From positions 62,001-126,000 of the forward strand of contig JACKFF010000005.1 in NCBI GenBank assembly GCA_020632595.1: a stretch of 64,000 nt of DNA, in the 5' to 3' direction. The stretch's first letter is position 1. Every line of letters begins with the position of its first letter. This stretch comes from Nitrospiraceae bacterium (GTDB taxonomy: Bacteria; Nitrospirota; Nitrospiria; Nitrospirales; UBA8639). Shown here piece by piece: positions 9,672 to 18,689 of the stretch. The notes below the pieces were generated by a model. The model saw only the letters and a list, made by a program, of their open reading frames with translations. It was not told the DNA's origin and did no database searches. A program made the position numbers and the translations under genes.

Positions 9672-10925
9672 TTACACCTGATCTAAGCGCCGATAGGTCT
9701 TTTGGGCCAGATTGTAAATCTCAATAAAACCTGCAGACGCATTCTGGTTGAAACTCGCATCTTTATTAAAAGTGGCCAAGTTGGCATCGAATAAGGAATA
9801 GGGGGATGTCATCGCGACCACATCAGCTTTTCCTTTAAACAGCTTTACCTTTACCGTTCCCTTCACACGCTGATTGGCGGAATCCTGAAAGGCATGGATG
9901 GCATCCATTGACGGATCAAACCATTTAGCGCCATAACAGGTGTACGCCCACTTTTCATCAATGATTTTTTTCAGTTCGTTTAAATCTCGGGTATTGACGA
10001 GTTTTTCCAGATTAAAATGCGCTTTGATCAGAATTTCTGCTCCCGGAGCTTCATACACACCACGAACTTTCAATCCCACCAAGCGATCCTCCGTCAAATG
10101 CACAATGCCTATCCCATGCCTTGCCCCTACCGCATTGGCACGTTCAATGACCTGGCAAAGGGGCAGATCCTTACCATTGATTGAACAAGGGATTCCTTTG
10201 TTGAACCCGACTTCGACAATTTCCGGTTCATCCGGTGCCTGTTCCGGGGGAACGCACACCTGCAGAAACTTTCGTAAATCAGGAATGCGGGCCGGATCCT
10301 CGATATCCCCTCCCTCATTAGTCGAGCCCCACATATTATCATCATGGGAATACAGGTACTCTTTAGTTTGTTTAATGGGGATATCGTGTTGTTTGGCATA
10401 ATCAATTTGTTCATCCCGGCCCATACTCCATTCACGTACGGGCGCGATCACTTTCATCGTGGCATCCAATGTCGTGATGTAATTTTCAAAGCGAACCTGA
10501 TCATTTCCTTTTCCCGTAGAGCCGTGAGCTATGACCTTGATTCCCCGTTCCTTGGCCACACGCACGGCAATTTCCGAGAGTGTCACTCGGGCAAGGGGAG
10601 TCGACAGAGGATACCCTCCCTGGTAATCCGCATTGGCTTTAATGGCGCGAGACAGCAGTTTTTCAGCAAATTCCTCCCTGGCGTCAATGACCACCGCCTC
10701 TTCCGCACCGAGCCTGATCGCCTTGGCTTTTACCGCCTCAAGATCCTCATGTAATTGGCCCACATCGACCGTAAGCGCCACGATGGAACAGGCATACGCT
10801 TCCTGAATCCATTTGAGCATAATGGAGGTATCCAGCCCTCCCGAGTACAGCAAAACACACTTATCAAACGTTCCCTTTTTGGCTTCGTGAGATGCAATTT
10901 TCTGATACGTAATTTTTGATTCCAT
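9672..10925 (-). CDS. argG: Argininosuccinate synthase
   Basis: A 417-residue enzyme that joins citrulline and aspartate with ATP to make argininosuccinate, the penultimate step of arginine synthesis. The N-terminal PP-loop pyrophosphatase motif is visible (VLLYSGGLDTSIMLKWI), followed by ALTVDVGQ and the substrate-loop segments GSTGKGNDQVRFE and EGGDIEDPA. Length fits the bacterial family (about 400-445). It is convergent with the SurA-like gene (66 bp between stops). The upstream 100 bp before the symporter gene shows no obvious coding content. argH is not in this window. Confidence 0.96.
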   Translation of the reverse strand: MESKITYQKIASHEAKKGTFDKCVLLYSGGLDTSIMLKWIQEAYACSIVALTVDVGQLHEDLEAVKAKAIRLGAEEAVVIDAREEFAEKLLSRAIKANADYQGGYPLSTPLARVTLSEIAVRVAKERGIKVIAHGSTGKGNDQVRFENYITTLDATMKVIAPVREWSMGRDEQIDYAKQHDIPIKQTKEYLYSHDDNMWGSTNEGGDIEDPARIPDLRKFLQVCVPPEQAPDEPEIVEVGFNKGIPCSINGKDLPLCQVIERANAVGARHGIGIVHLTEDRLVGLKVRGVYEAPGAEILIKAHFNLEKLVNTRDLNELKKIIDEKWAYTCYGAKWFDPSMDAIHAFQDSANQRVKGTVKVKLFKGKADVVAMTSPYSLFDANLATFNKDASFNQNASAGFIEIYNLAQKTYRRLDQV

Positions 10926-11040
10926 GCCGTGTTCACCTAAAATGAGGTTGTGTATATTTATTCAGCCCTCACCATTTGTTCAAACGGAAGAGCTCACTGT
11001 TGAAGGGGATAATAACCCAAGAAGATGAGGGAATTCGATA

Positions 11041-12228
11041 TTAGGCGGTGATATATCGATCGACTACGGCGGCCCCAACGGCATCCCCCCAGACATTGAC
11101 TGCGGTCCGAAACCGATCGATCAACCAGTCAATGGCCAAGAGGAGCCCCAGGCCCTCGAGGGGAAGCCCGACTGCCTGAAAGACCACGACCATCGTCACA
11201 AGCCCAGCTTCAGGGATCCCTGCAGCGCCAATGGCAGACACCGTCGCCACCACAAACAGGACAATAAGCGCTTCTCCACTTAATGCAATCCCCCAGGCTT
11301 GGGCGATAAACACTGCGGCCACTGCTTCATATAATGCCGATCCATCCATATTGACCGTCGCACCGACTGGAAGGACAAACCGGCTTGATCGACTGCTCAC
11401 ACCGGCACTTTCGACCCCCTCCATGGTCAGAGGCAAGGTTGCAGACGAGCTGGCCGTGGCAAACGCGCTGGTGAGGGCCGCGCCCAGGGAACGCATAAAG
11501 GCCAAGGGATGACGTCGACCGGCCACATGCAAAATAAGCCCAAGAATCATTCCTGCATGGATCGCCAATCCCAGAAGTACCGTAACCGTGAATAACCCTA
11601 AACCAACTAAGAGCGCGACAATTCCGTCAAGTCCACCGGCACTCGCTAAACGCCCTGCCACCAGGCCAAACACACCAATGGGACCGATCCACATCACAAG
11701 GTGAATCAACTTCATAATCGCCCCGAATATCCCTTCAAAAAATCTGAGCACCAATGTCCCAGTTTCCCCGACCGTCGTCAGAGCCGCCCCGAATGCCAGA
11801 GAAAAGATGACCAATGGCAGCAATTCACCCTGTGAAGCGGACGCGAATAAATTCGGGGAAAGAAATCCCTTTATGAGATCCAGCCATCCGATGTTCACCG
11901 CCGCTGCCAATCCGGCAGGGGCCACCGCTGCGGCAATATCGGCTCCCACACCGGGTTTTATAAGACTGACCAGAATCACCCCCAGCAAAATTGCCATGCC
12001 TGAGGTGATCAAATAGTACGTAACTGTCGCTCCTCCCAATTTACCCAATTGGCGAATATCGCCCAGGGATCCAACCCCCTGGATAATCGAAGCCACAATC
12101 AAAGGCACCACCAGCATCCGCAACATCCGCAGCCAGAGTTCACCAAGGACTTCCACATGGATAGCGGCTTCCGGAGCCAGGGCCCCGAGCACCCCGCCGG
12201 CGACCGCACCGGTCACCATGAGCCACAC
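11041..12228 (-). CDS. Dicarboxylate/amino acid:cation symporter (DAACS, GltP-like)
   Basis: A 395-residue polytopic protein of the glutamate/dicarboxylate symporter family. Diagnostic pieces are LRMLRMLVVPLIVASII near the N-terminus, the serine-rich re-entrant loop region SAFATASSSATLPLTM, the transmembrane 7 NMDGSALYE motif (the usual NMDGT position has a serine), and the GAAGIPEAGLVTM hairpin. It imports acidic amino acids or C4-dicarboxylates with protons or sodium. The start is a GTG without a good ribosome-binding site. The open frame extends 20 codons upstream to a stop but has no canonical start codon there. It lies last in a minus-strand cluster with the ATP-grasp and GNAT genes, so it may supply a substrate for them; that link is inference. 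Confidence 0.88.
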   Translation of the reverse strand: MWLMVTGAVAGGVLGALAPEAAIHVEVLGELWLRMLRMLVVPLIVASIIQGVGSLGDIRQLGKLGGATVTYYLITSGMAILLGVILVSLIKPGVGADIAAAVAPAGLAAAVNIGWLDLIKGFLSPNLFASASQGELLPLVIFSLAFGAALTTVGETGTLVLRFFEGIFGAIMKLIHLVMWIGPIGVFGLVAGRLASAGGLDGIVALLVGLGLFTVTVLLGLAIHAGMILGLILHVAGRRHPLAFMRSLGAALTSAFATASSSATLPLTMEGVESAGVSSRSSRFVLPVGATVNMDGSALYEAVAAVFIAQAWGIALSGEALIVLFVVATVSAIGAAGIPEAGLVTMVVVFQAVGLPLEGLGLLLAIDWLIDRFRTAVNVWGDAVGAAVVDRYITA

Positions 12229-12311
12229 AAGGGGACCATGACCATTTCCACGAGCTACAGGAAGGAGTTGTTTGGTAATGGGACGAACCTGAATTTAGGA
12301 AGAGATAAAAG

Positions 12312-12584
12312 TTACTTGGTCTTTTTAGCTATTTTCGATTCCGCCACTCGGGTACCCGAAGTGTTGATATTGGTCTGCCTCACAAGGTCATCGAAATTAT
12401 CGAGGGAAATAATGGGCTCGAGCTTGTGATGCAAGAAAATCAGAGCCCTGGAGGGTTCCACACCAATCTGCCAAATAAGATCCTGGTCCGGTTTAATTTC
12501 TTGCAAATAGGCAATGGCAGCGGCATTGATAATTGTCTTGCGCTCCCCTGTCAGTGTCGATTGCCTGACTTGTAAAAAAGACAT
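12312..12584 (-). CDS. Small hypothetical protein, 90 residues
   Basis: I do not recognise the family. The sequence is compact and soluble-looking: a first half MSFLQVRQSTLTGERKTIIN reminiscent of short beta-rich FlbD-like proteins, a central FLHHKLEPIISLDNFDDLV and a lysine-rich end (ESKIAKKTK). It lies 38 bp after the large papain-like gene and 83 bp before the symporter gene, all on the same strand, which argues for a real gene in an operon. No transmembrane segment or signal peptide is visible. Confidence 0.6.
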   Translation of the reverse strand: MSFLQVRQSTLTGERKTIINAAAIAYLQEIKPDQDLIWQIGVEPSRALIFLHHKLEPIISLDNFDDLVRQTNINTSGTRVAESKIAKKTK

Positions 12585-12622
12585 ACTTCACCACCCCTTC
12601 CAAAATTCAGAGGCCCATAAAA

Positions 12623-14617
12623 TTATAACCAGGTGAAGGCCTGTCCCCATCCTTCCTTCGCATGTGCGGTCACATCGGCGATGATTTCGGCCGGAACGGC
12701 TTTGGGGTCCCCAACTTCCATCTGATTATAGTGAAACGCATAGATATGAGCGGCAAAATGCTCGAAGGGCAATGACGATTCTCCTGGAATTTCCCAGTGA
12801 CCGACCACAGACGGCTCAACCCCTCTTCCCCAATTTTGACGGCCCTCGTTGTTGGGATTGAAAAAATAGACACGAACCTTGCCTTCTTCATCCTCGGCCA
12901 CACGCTGGATGGAGACGGCATGATAACCTAAAAAAACCCCGTGAACATTAGTAATGAGAAGCCCGACAGGATTGGGATATACCAAATCATGACCCCCGTC
13001 ATACAACGGGTGATGAGTGGCATAAAATAACCGTAAAAAATCTTCGTACCCGGAAACGGTCTGATTAACCATCGTAATGGAAGCCAGACTGGTCGCCACC
13101 CATCGACCGTACAAAGCCGGATTCACCCATTTGTGTGGGTCCTCACCCCGTAAAGCCGCACGCTTCATCTTTTCATCGTAAATCCGGTCGAGGTGAGGCA
13201 CCAGAATGCGTGAGACTGGATCGACCTTCAAATCAAATTTTCCTTCCGCAACTCCTCCCCCGATTTTGCCGGATAAAATCGGCGCTCCCTCAAACATAAA
13301 CTCAACCGTGTCATCCCGAGCCGCGCTGGTCAGTAATTGGAGCAAATATCCAGGATCATGGAGACTCCAAAGACTCAGGGCTCGAGCACCCTGACAGGTC
13401 GGATTGTTTCCCTGCCCCACTCCCAACGGCTGCCCTAACATGGCGATGGCACCACCCACAATGGCCGCATTAGCCGTAATCCCACTCCCGCGAGGCAGAT
13501 GTTTCTTGGTCACTTGTTGGGCAGTAGAACATAATTCAAGATTAAGCAATTTGGTCAGACCATCAGCGACCTCTGGTCGTGCCAGCAGCATTCGCTCCAA
13601 CATCTGTTGAAATCCATAAATGATCCAACTGGTGGCGGGATGAATGGTCAGGCGCATCAACTCAAAGACCTTTTCCCGATATTGTTCCATATGGGCCTGG
13701 GCAACCTCGGTTAAATCCAAGGCAGTTGCCAGGATCCCAGTTTCCTCTCGTTTGAGGGCATGCTGAAGGAACGCGACATGGTATTCGCTGGATAAACCGG
13801 TCAGGGTCAATAATTTTCCAACGACCTTCGCCTCATTTTCTATCTCATGTGTGGTGGCTTTGGCCAAGAGTTTGAGATAGTTCGTGGGAGAGCCGGCTTT
13901 TTTGGCCAGTGGTGTGGGAGGACCCGTGGCCTTGAGGTATCGGTCGAGTCTGGCGGCTAACTTGGGATCAGGATCCCCCTTGATGTTTTCTGCCTGCTCG
14001 ATCATTTTGAGGGTGAGGCTCACATCAATTGGTCGCTGAGCCACTCGCGCATCGATGTCATCAAGAACCTGTTCCAGCAACCCTTCCGAGGAAATCTCAT
14101 GCTTAATCATGGCTAATATTCTGTGCGCCCGTGCATGGACCTTCGGACGAAGACGAGACTCCTCGGTCTCACTGCCATACAACAAATCTAGATTAAGCCC
14201 CATGACTGTCCGTAAAAAGGTTAGGGCTTGCTCTGCGGAAAATTTCGGGTGCGTCGAGTCACCTGCTGCAATGGCTAAAACCCGAAGTTCACTCAGCATT
14301 TCCAAAGACGAATACTGGCCTTCGGCACGTAGTCCCGCGCTCACTAACCCCGGCAGAAGCCGGTCGGGGTGTTCCCAGGGTCCGGCATGAAAGACCCCAG
14401 CGGAGTCAAAGCGATGGGCCTGTTCTCTCACGAATTGCAGGCCTGCGTCGGTTTCAAATAAATCCGTGGCACGCCGAATGACCTCCGGCTGGTATTTGGC
14501 CTTCACAAATGGGGTCGCCTGTTCCAAGGCCTCAAGGGCCTGAAGTAAGGCTTGCTCCTGTCGCGCAGTAGCGGCCTGCAATTCAGTCTGAGGGGAGCCC
14601 TCGGGGGAATCACTCAT
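12623..14617 (-). CDS. Large hypothetical protein with possible papain-like Cys/His/Asn site
   Basis: A 664-residue soluble protein I cannot assign to a named family. The N-terminal 380 residues are alpha-helical and repeat-like. The C-terminal part has features of a papain-fold cysteine enzyme: GNNPTCQGARALSLWS (candidate nucleophile Cys408), GVFLGYHAVSIQRV (candidate His566) and VRVYFFNPNNEG (candidate Asn587), in the order Cys-His-Asn. I start it at the ATG at 14617, which overlaps the stop of the upstream ATP-grasp gene by 8 nt and has GAGGAG 10 nt before it. The longer open frame reaching 14746 would overlap ATP-grasp coding sequence by 137 nt. Translational coupling implies that it works with the ATP-grasp enzyme. 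The activity (peptidase, amidase or transglutaminase-like) is unproven. Confidence 0.72.
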   Translation of the reverse strand: MSDSPEGSPQTELQAATARQEQALLQALEALEQATPFVKAKYQPEVIRRATDLFETDAGLQFVREQAHRFDSAGVFHAGPWEHPDRLLPGLVSAGLRAEGQYSSLEMLSELRVLAIAAGDSTHPKFSAEQALTFLRTVMGLNLDLLYGSETEESRLRPKVHARAHRILAMIKHEISSEGLLEQVLDDIDARVAQRPIDVSLTLKMIEQAENIKGDPDPKLAARLDRYLKATGPPTPLAKKAGSPTNYLKLLAKATTHEIENEAKVVGKLLTLTGLSSEYHVAFLQHALKREETGILATALDLTEVAQAHMEQYREKVFELMRLTIHPATSWIIYGFQQMLERMLLARPEVADGLTKLLNLELCSTAQQVTKKHLPRGSGITANAAIVGGAIAMLGQPLGVGQGNNPTCQGARALSLWSLHDPGYLLQLLTSAARDDTVEFMFEGAPILSGKIGGGVAEGKFDLKVDPVSRILVPHLDRIYDEKMKRAALRGEDPHKWVNPALYGRWVATSLASITMVNQTVSGYEDFLRLFYATHHPLYDGGHDLVYPNPVGLLITNVHGVFLGYHAVSIQRVAEDEEGKVRVYFFNPNNEGRQNWGRGVEPSVVGHWEIPGESSLPFEHFAAHIYAFHYNQMEVGDPKAVPAEIIADVTAHAKEGWGQAFTWL

Positions 14618-15857
14618 AGAAGTCATACTCCTCATAACGCTGGACGAGCTCACGCAGGGTTTCCGGATCTTCTCCAGCCAGGAAAACGGTTCCATAATGA
14701 TTACCGAATCCCACGCGCTCTGCCACTTTGGCGGTAACAGGTTCAAACATGGTATGCCGGTCCATATAGGGATGGGCTTCCAATTCCTTAGGAAACTGAA
14801 GTTGATGAACGCTGGCTTTCCGAGGATACACCATTAAGTTGGCCGCAAAAATTTTATGGTCTTTTTCCTTTGGGAAAAACCGGTCTAATTCTGTTTTGGA
14901 GGTATTGGGATCGGAACATAACAACAGAGCCGCATACGGATTAAAGCCATGGGCACGCTGAATGAGTTCGAAAATATGGCCGCCGGGAACACGGGCCGCC
15001 ACCTCCCCGAAGTGTAACTCCCCTTCCTGGTCCAAGAAATATTCCGGATGAATCATACCATTCACGATGCCAAATGCCTTCATGAGTTTTTCAATCGCCT
15101 TACGAATTTTTGTCCGGTGCTTACTGAGCCTTGGCGTTTCCGGCACGATCTGGGAATAACCCAAATGCACGTACTCGGTAATATTCATAAATTCGATTTT
15201 CCCTTTATGGATAAAGGCTTCGACCGAAAATTCCTGCCCGGCCAAATGGCTTTCGGCCAGACACGGAAAGGCATCGTCGGGAAGGGAGGTGATGTCTTCT
15301 CGGCTGCGAACAAACACATGGCCCACACTGCCTGCCGCCGATAGAGGTTTCAGATGAACCGGTTCTGGCGCTTCCTCCTGCAAGCGGAGTCTTGCCTCAT
15401 TGATGTCATCAAAAAATGCGAGAGCTTCCTCCCGCGAGCGAATCTCCTCAAACACGCCCACTCGAATACCGTTCATTTGGGCATTGCGCTTCATCATGGC
15501 CTTGTCACGGAACAAGAGAGCCCGTTGAAAGGCACGAGGGTCTTTAAGCAGCCGTGTATTGAGTGACCCGGCCCATTCCACCGTTTCTTCATACAGGGGC
15601 ACAGCATGACTCACCCCTCGCTCAAGCAATTTTTCATAGAGTCGGTCGGAGTTCTGATTGTGGACATAATAGTCCCAGGTCACCACATCAACTCCATCCT
15701 CTTTCAATGCGATATCAAAACCCTCCGGCACCACGGCGACGAAGGGAATATTGTGTTCCTTTGCGGCTTCCATCGTTTCCAGGCTATAGCCGAGCAGAGC
15801 CACCGGCGCCCTCTTTCCTACCTTGGATTTCTTGACCACTGGTGCGTTCTTTTCCAT
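14610..15857 (-). CDS. ATP-grasp domain ligase
   Basis: A 415-residue ATP-grasp enzyme resembling carboxylate-amine ligases of the carbamoyl-phosphate synthetase/biotin carboxylase type. Visible pieces are a Rossmann-like pre-ATP-grasp domain (APVALLGYSLETMEAAKEH), the start of the ATP-grasp domain (FRDKAMMKRNAQMNGI), HLKPLSAAGSVGHVFV (ATP-binding lysine and glycine-rich loop) and LHFGEVAARVPGGHIFE, where Glu and Arg of 'GExxxRxPGG' bind magnesium and substrate. Such enzymes form amide or peptide bonds from a carboxylate through an acyl phosphate. AAAGGAGG 5 nt before the ATG is a strong ribosome-binding site. It lies between a GNAT acetyltransferase and the papain-like gene, with overlap to the latter. 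The substrate is unknown. Confidence 0.87.
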   Translation of the reverse strand: MEKNAPVVKKSKVGKRAPVALLGYSLETMEAAKEHNIPFVAVVPEGFDIALKEDGVDVVTWDYYVHNQNSDRLYEKLLERGVSHAVPLYEETVEWAGSLNTRLLKDPRAFQRALLFRDKAMMKRNAQMNGIRVGVFEEIRSREEALAFFDDINEARLRLQEEAPEPVHLKPLSAAGSVGHVFVRSREDITSLPDDAFPCLAESHLAGQEFSVEAFIHKGKIEFMNITEYVHLGYSQIVPETPRLSKHRTKIRKAIEKLMKAFGIVNGMIHPEYFLDQEGELHFGEVAARVPGGHIFELIQRAHGFNPYAALLLCSDPNTSKTELDRFFPKEKDHKIFAANLMVYPRKASVHQLQFPKELEAHPYMDRHTMFEPVTAKVAERVGFGNHYGTVFLAGEDPETLRELVQRYEEYDFYE

Positions 15858-15974
15858 GCAGGCCTCCTTTAGTGGGGGACATATCGAATAGACTCCTCCA
15901 TCCTGTCCCCGCTTGCAGACAAATGGAAGAACCCATCAGCAATAATGATTCGCTCGTTTGTGAGGAAAGGTGTG

Positions 15975-16541
15975 TTAGAACAGATATTGGTACAGTTCAA
16001 AACCCTCTTCATAGTAGGGTTTCAACCAACCGCCCCGCCACTCTAAGACCTGGTCACGAGTGGTCGCAATGCATTCAAAGCCGAACCGGCGATAGGAGCG
16101 CGTGGCCCAGAAGGCCTTGGGATGGGCAATTAACACCATGCCGCGTTTTCCCTCGCGCCAAGCCACATCACGGACGTGATTAAGCAATTGAGGCCCAAAC
16201 CCTTTGCCGGTTTGGTGATCATAGACATAAATATATCCGATATAAAACATATCTCCGACTGACTGTGTAGACACGATGCCTACCGGTGCCTGCTCTTCCC
16301 GCCCGATATAAAACTGCCGCCGCTCAAACTCTCTTTCTCCCCAGGATTCATCCACCTCATGCTGTGCCATATCCTTTTCATGAAGAAAGGGCCGGTACCA
16401 GTCGGCAGAAGACCTGAGGATATTGGCCGCAATCACCATCTCATGACGTTTGGCCGGCTTAATGTCCAGGCCTCGATGAATGATTCTCCTTCCGCTTCTT
16501 CGATGTAGCCGTTCCCCAATTTCCGTTTGATTTTGCATCAT
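15975..16541 (-). CDS. GNAT-family N-acetyltransferase
   Basis: A 188-residue protein with GNAT layout. The middle strand segment (EEQAPVGIVSTQSVGDMFYI, then GYIYVYDHQTGKGFGPQLLN) holds the acetyl-CoA pyrophosphate-binding loop (Q-T-G-K-G-F-G, a variant of Q/RxxGxG/A). It is followed by an EGKRGMVLIAHPKAFWATRS segment and the typical C-terminal YRRFGFECIAT. It transfers an acyl group to an amine of unknown identity. It is first in the minus-strand cluster with ATP-grasp, the papain-like protein and the symporter, 117 bp before the ATP-grasp gene. The gene is divergent from the sigma-54 activator, with a 550-bp spacer. Confidence 0.85.
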   Translation of the reverse strand: MMQNQTEIGERLHRRSGRRIIHRGLDIKPAKRHEMVIAANILRSSADWYRPFLHEKDMAQHEVDESWGEREFERRQFYIGREEQAPVGIVSTQSVGDMFYIGYIYVYDHQTGKGFGPQLLNHVRDVAWREGKRGMVLIAHPKAFWATRSYRRFGFECIATTRDQVLEWRGGWLKPYYEEGFELYQYLF

Positions 16542-16649
16542 GAAGATCGATCCTTTTTTAAAAAAAAATTGTACCGCGGGCTCATACTCCTCACGAGTCG
16601 AGCCTGAGATTTATTGCCTATTGGTGTACTAATTCTTAGAGGAAAAATT

Positions 16650-16675
16650 GGTGTGAGCATCCGTTCGTTCACACC
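16650..16675. repeat. Inverted repeat, possible hairpin or operator
   Basis: GGTGTGA and TCACACC form a perfect 7-bp inverted repeat with a 12-bp spacer. It is followed by GGTATTTT. It could be an operator or a weak terminator-like hairpin; there is no long T-run, so a regulatory role is only a suggestion. Confidence 0.35.
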
Positions 16676-17025
16676 GGTATTTTCACATTGCGTAAGATCT
16701 GTCAAATTTTGAATGTTTGTGACGAAAACAGACGGCCCACATCACTTCGTTTTCGTAATTTAGGAGGGCGAATGGGAATGTGCTGCATAGCATATTCCCA
16801 CTGCCCCATCACAGGTTTTCAGGCGCAACCAGTCAAAATGGTCTTGGCCCGATCACCGAATTGCATTTAAAACAGACCCCTCACAGACAGTCAGACCGTT
16901 CATGTTTTGGTAATTTCTTATGGCAATCGAGAAACTTACTCGATCCATACCTCAATATACCTATACATCTCGCAAGACCTGTTCCATCAGTTAACCCGTT
17001 GATATTTGTGATTTTGTGGAATTTT

Positions 17026-17041
17026 GGGACTGTTGTGTCCC
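17026..17041. promoter_or_regulatory. Candidate operator dyad 1 upstream of sigma-54 activator
   Basis: GGGAC-TGTTGT-GTCCC is a perfect 5-bp dyad with a 6-bp spacer. A third half-site GGGAC follows 7 bp later (17049-17053). The same GAC-N6-GTC architecture recurs at 17077-17094, with centres 52 bp apart, close to five helical turns. Confidence 0.5.
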
Positions 17042-17076
17042 TATATTTGGGACAGACTTGACTCATTTAAAAATTA

Positions 17077-17094
17077 TGAGACACTATTGTCTCA
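17077..17094. promoter_or_regulatory. Candidate operator dyad 2 abutting the start codon
   Basis: TGAGAC-ACTATT-GTCTCA is a perfect 6-bp dyad with a 6-bp spacer that ends one base before the ATG of the sigma-54 activator. Any protein bound here would cover the translation start region, where no Shine-Dalgarno sequence is visible. It fits autoregulation, but this is inferred from symmetry and position only. Confidence 0.5.
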
Positions 17095-18561
17095 ATGACA
17101 GAAACTTCTTCCATAGTAATCATGGGTTCCCCGGATCTGGAAAAGGACTTAAGTCGTGAAGGCCTTGGAGTGGTGCGGCTGGAAACCCCGGAAAATGTGA
17201 AAACCTTGGAGATTGGTTCTCAGACACGCCTGGTCATACTCGATGGACAGTACCTTGGAGACTCCCTTGTGTCTGACATGATGGTGACCATACAAGAACA
17301 CAGACCCTATCTTGATGTCTTGGTGTTTAAACCGGGAGCCGATGCAGCCTATGTCCATTCGGTTCTGAAAAACGGGGCATCGGATGTGATTTATGAGGAT
17401 TCACATGAAAAACTGCATCAAGCCATAGAGGCCATTCAGACCAATCAAAAGTTTTCTCCGGATACACCGGATTTGCGTGATACCCGCAAAAGACTGGGCA
17501 GCTTTGAAGGCATTCTCAGCCGTAACGGAGTCATGTGGGATATTTTTGAAACCATTACCCGCACGGCGAGCTCTGACGCCACCGTATTAATTGTGGGGGA
17601 AACCGGAACGGGTAAAGACTTGCTGGCCAGGGCGATTCACCGGCAGTCGGGGCGAACCGGGAGATTTGTGGCGGTCAATTGCAGCACGATCAGTCCGGAA
17701 ATTATTGAATCGGAACTGTTCGGCCATGAACGCGGGGCTTTCACTGGAGCCCACCAACAAAAGCAGGGATTATTTCGGTATGCCGATGGCGGCACTATCC
17801 TTCTGGATGAGATTGGGGATATGCCGGTTCAAACCCAACTCAGTCTTTTGCGGGTATTGCAGGAACAGACGGTGAGACCGGTTGGATCTCATCATGAAGT
17901 GCCAATTGATGCGCGTGTCATTGCCGCGACGAACGCCTCGTTGGCCAACGCCGTTCAAACCGGTTCCTTTCGCGAAGACCTCTTTTACCGGTTGGATGTC
18001 ATCCGGTTAGAAGTGCCGCCCCTACGGGAACGACGGGAGGATATCCTCTATATGTTCGGGCATTTTCTCAAACGGGTGTGTGCCGACTATGGAATGGACT
18101 GTCCTGAATTGCACCAATCCTTTATGGATCTGCTCTTAGAGCAGTCCTGGCCAGGCAATGTGCGACAACTGGAGAATCTCACCCAACGCCTGGTGTTAAA
18201 AGGACATACCCGGGAATTAACTGCAGAAGATCTGACGGAGGTGCTGTATTCCCAGGATATTCCCGGGTCTTCTTCGGTTTCCACCGTCTCTGAAACAGAA
18301 ACCGTCAATCAACCTCTCCAAAGCCACGATGGTCCCTCTCCCTCCATTAACCCTGCCCTGACGCTGGCGGCCTACCTCGAGCCACATCTCACCATTCTCG
18401 AGAAAGAGTATTTGGAAACCGTGCTGTCCGAAAATAGTGGTCGCATTGCCGAGTCGGCCAATCAGGCCGGTATAAGCCGACGAACGCTCCTGCGCAAGCT
18501 CAAGGCCTACAATATCGACAAACAATATTTTCGACAAAAGAATTCAGGATCAAAAGAATAA
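17095..18561 (+). CDS. Sigma-54-dependent transcriptional activator (NtrC family)
   Basis: A 488-residue enhancer-binding protein. Residues 1-115 resemble a receiver domain with Asp50 in RLVILDGQY, but the usual N-terminal acidic pair is not obvious, so phosphorylation is uncertain. The AAA+ domain has Walker A GETGTGKD (168-175), the sigma-54 contact loop GAFTGA (214-219), Walker B GGTILLDEIGD and the arginine-finger region. A C-terminal Fis-type helix-turn-helix (GRIAESANQAGISRRTLLRKL) binds enhancer DNA. The ATG lies directly after a perfect dyad and lacks a Shine-Dalgarno sequence. This could mean a leaderless or repressed start, or a start farther downstream. No kinase gene is adjacent. 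Confidence 0.93.
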   Translation: MTETSSIVIMGSPDLEKDLSREGLGVVRLETPENVKTLEIGSQTRLVILDGQYLGDSLVSDMMVTIQEHRPYLDVLVFKPGADAAYVHSVLKNGASDVIYEDSHEKLHQAIEAIQTNQKFSPDTPDLRDTRKRLGSFEGILSRNGVMWDIFETITRTASSDATVLIVGETGTGKDLLARAIHRQSGRTGRFVAVNCSTISPEIIESELFGHERGAFTGAHQQKQGLFRYADGGTILLDEIGDMPVQTQLSLLRVLQEQTVRPVGSHHEVPIDARVIAATNASLANAVQTGSFREDLFYRLDVIRLEVPPLRERREDILYMFGHFLKRVCADYGMDCPELHQSFMDLLLEQSWPGNVRQLENLTQRLVLKGHTRELTAEDLTEVLYSQDIPGSSSVSTVSETETVNQPLQSHDGPSPSINPALTLAAYLEPHLTILEKEYLETVLSENSGRIAESANQAGISRRTLLRKLKAYNIDKQYFRQKNSGSKE

Positions 18562-18689
18562 TCTTATTTTCCAGGATGCTGAGGATGCTGATGTGGCGAT
18601 ACACCATTTCCTTCGCTTAACTGGATGTTTGGGGTGGAACAGGGAGGGTCATTATTTGAAGTTAGAGACCCGCACACCTGGCTTCTCGC

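Larger units (their letters stand above)
16542..17094. other. Divergent intergenic region with dyads
   Basis: This 553-bp spacer separates the GNAT gene (leftward) from the sigma-54 activator (rightward). It contains no convincing open frame. It holds an inverted repeat at 16650-16675 and two GAC-N6-GTC dyads at its right end. I looked for a GG-N10-GC sigma-54 promoter and did not find a convincing one. AT-rich stretches near 16550-16575 may belong to the promoter of the GNAT cluster. Confidence 0.55.
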
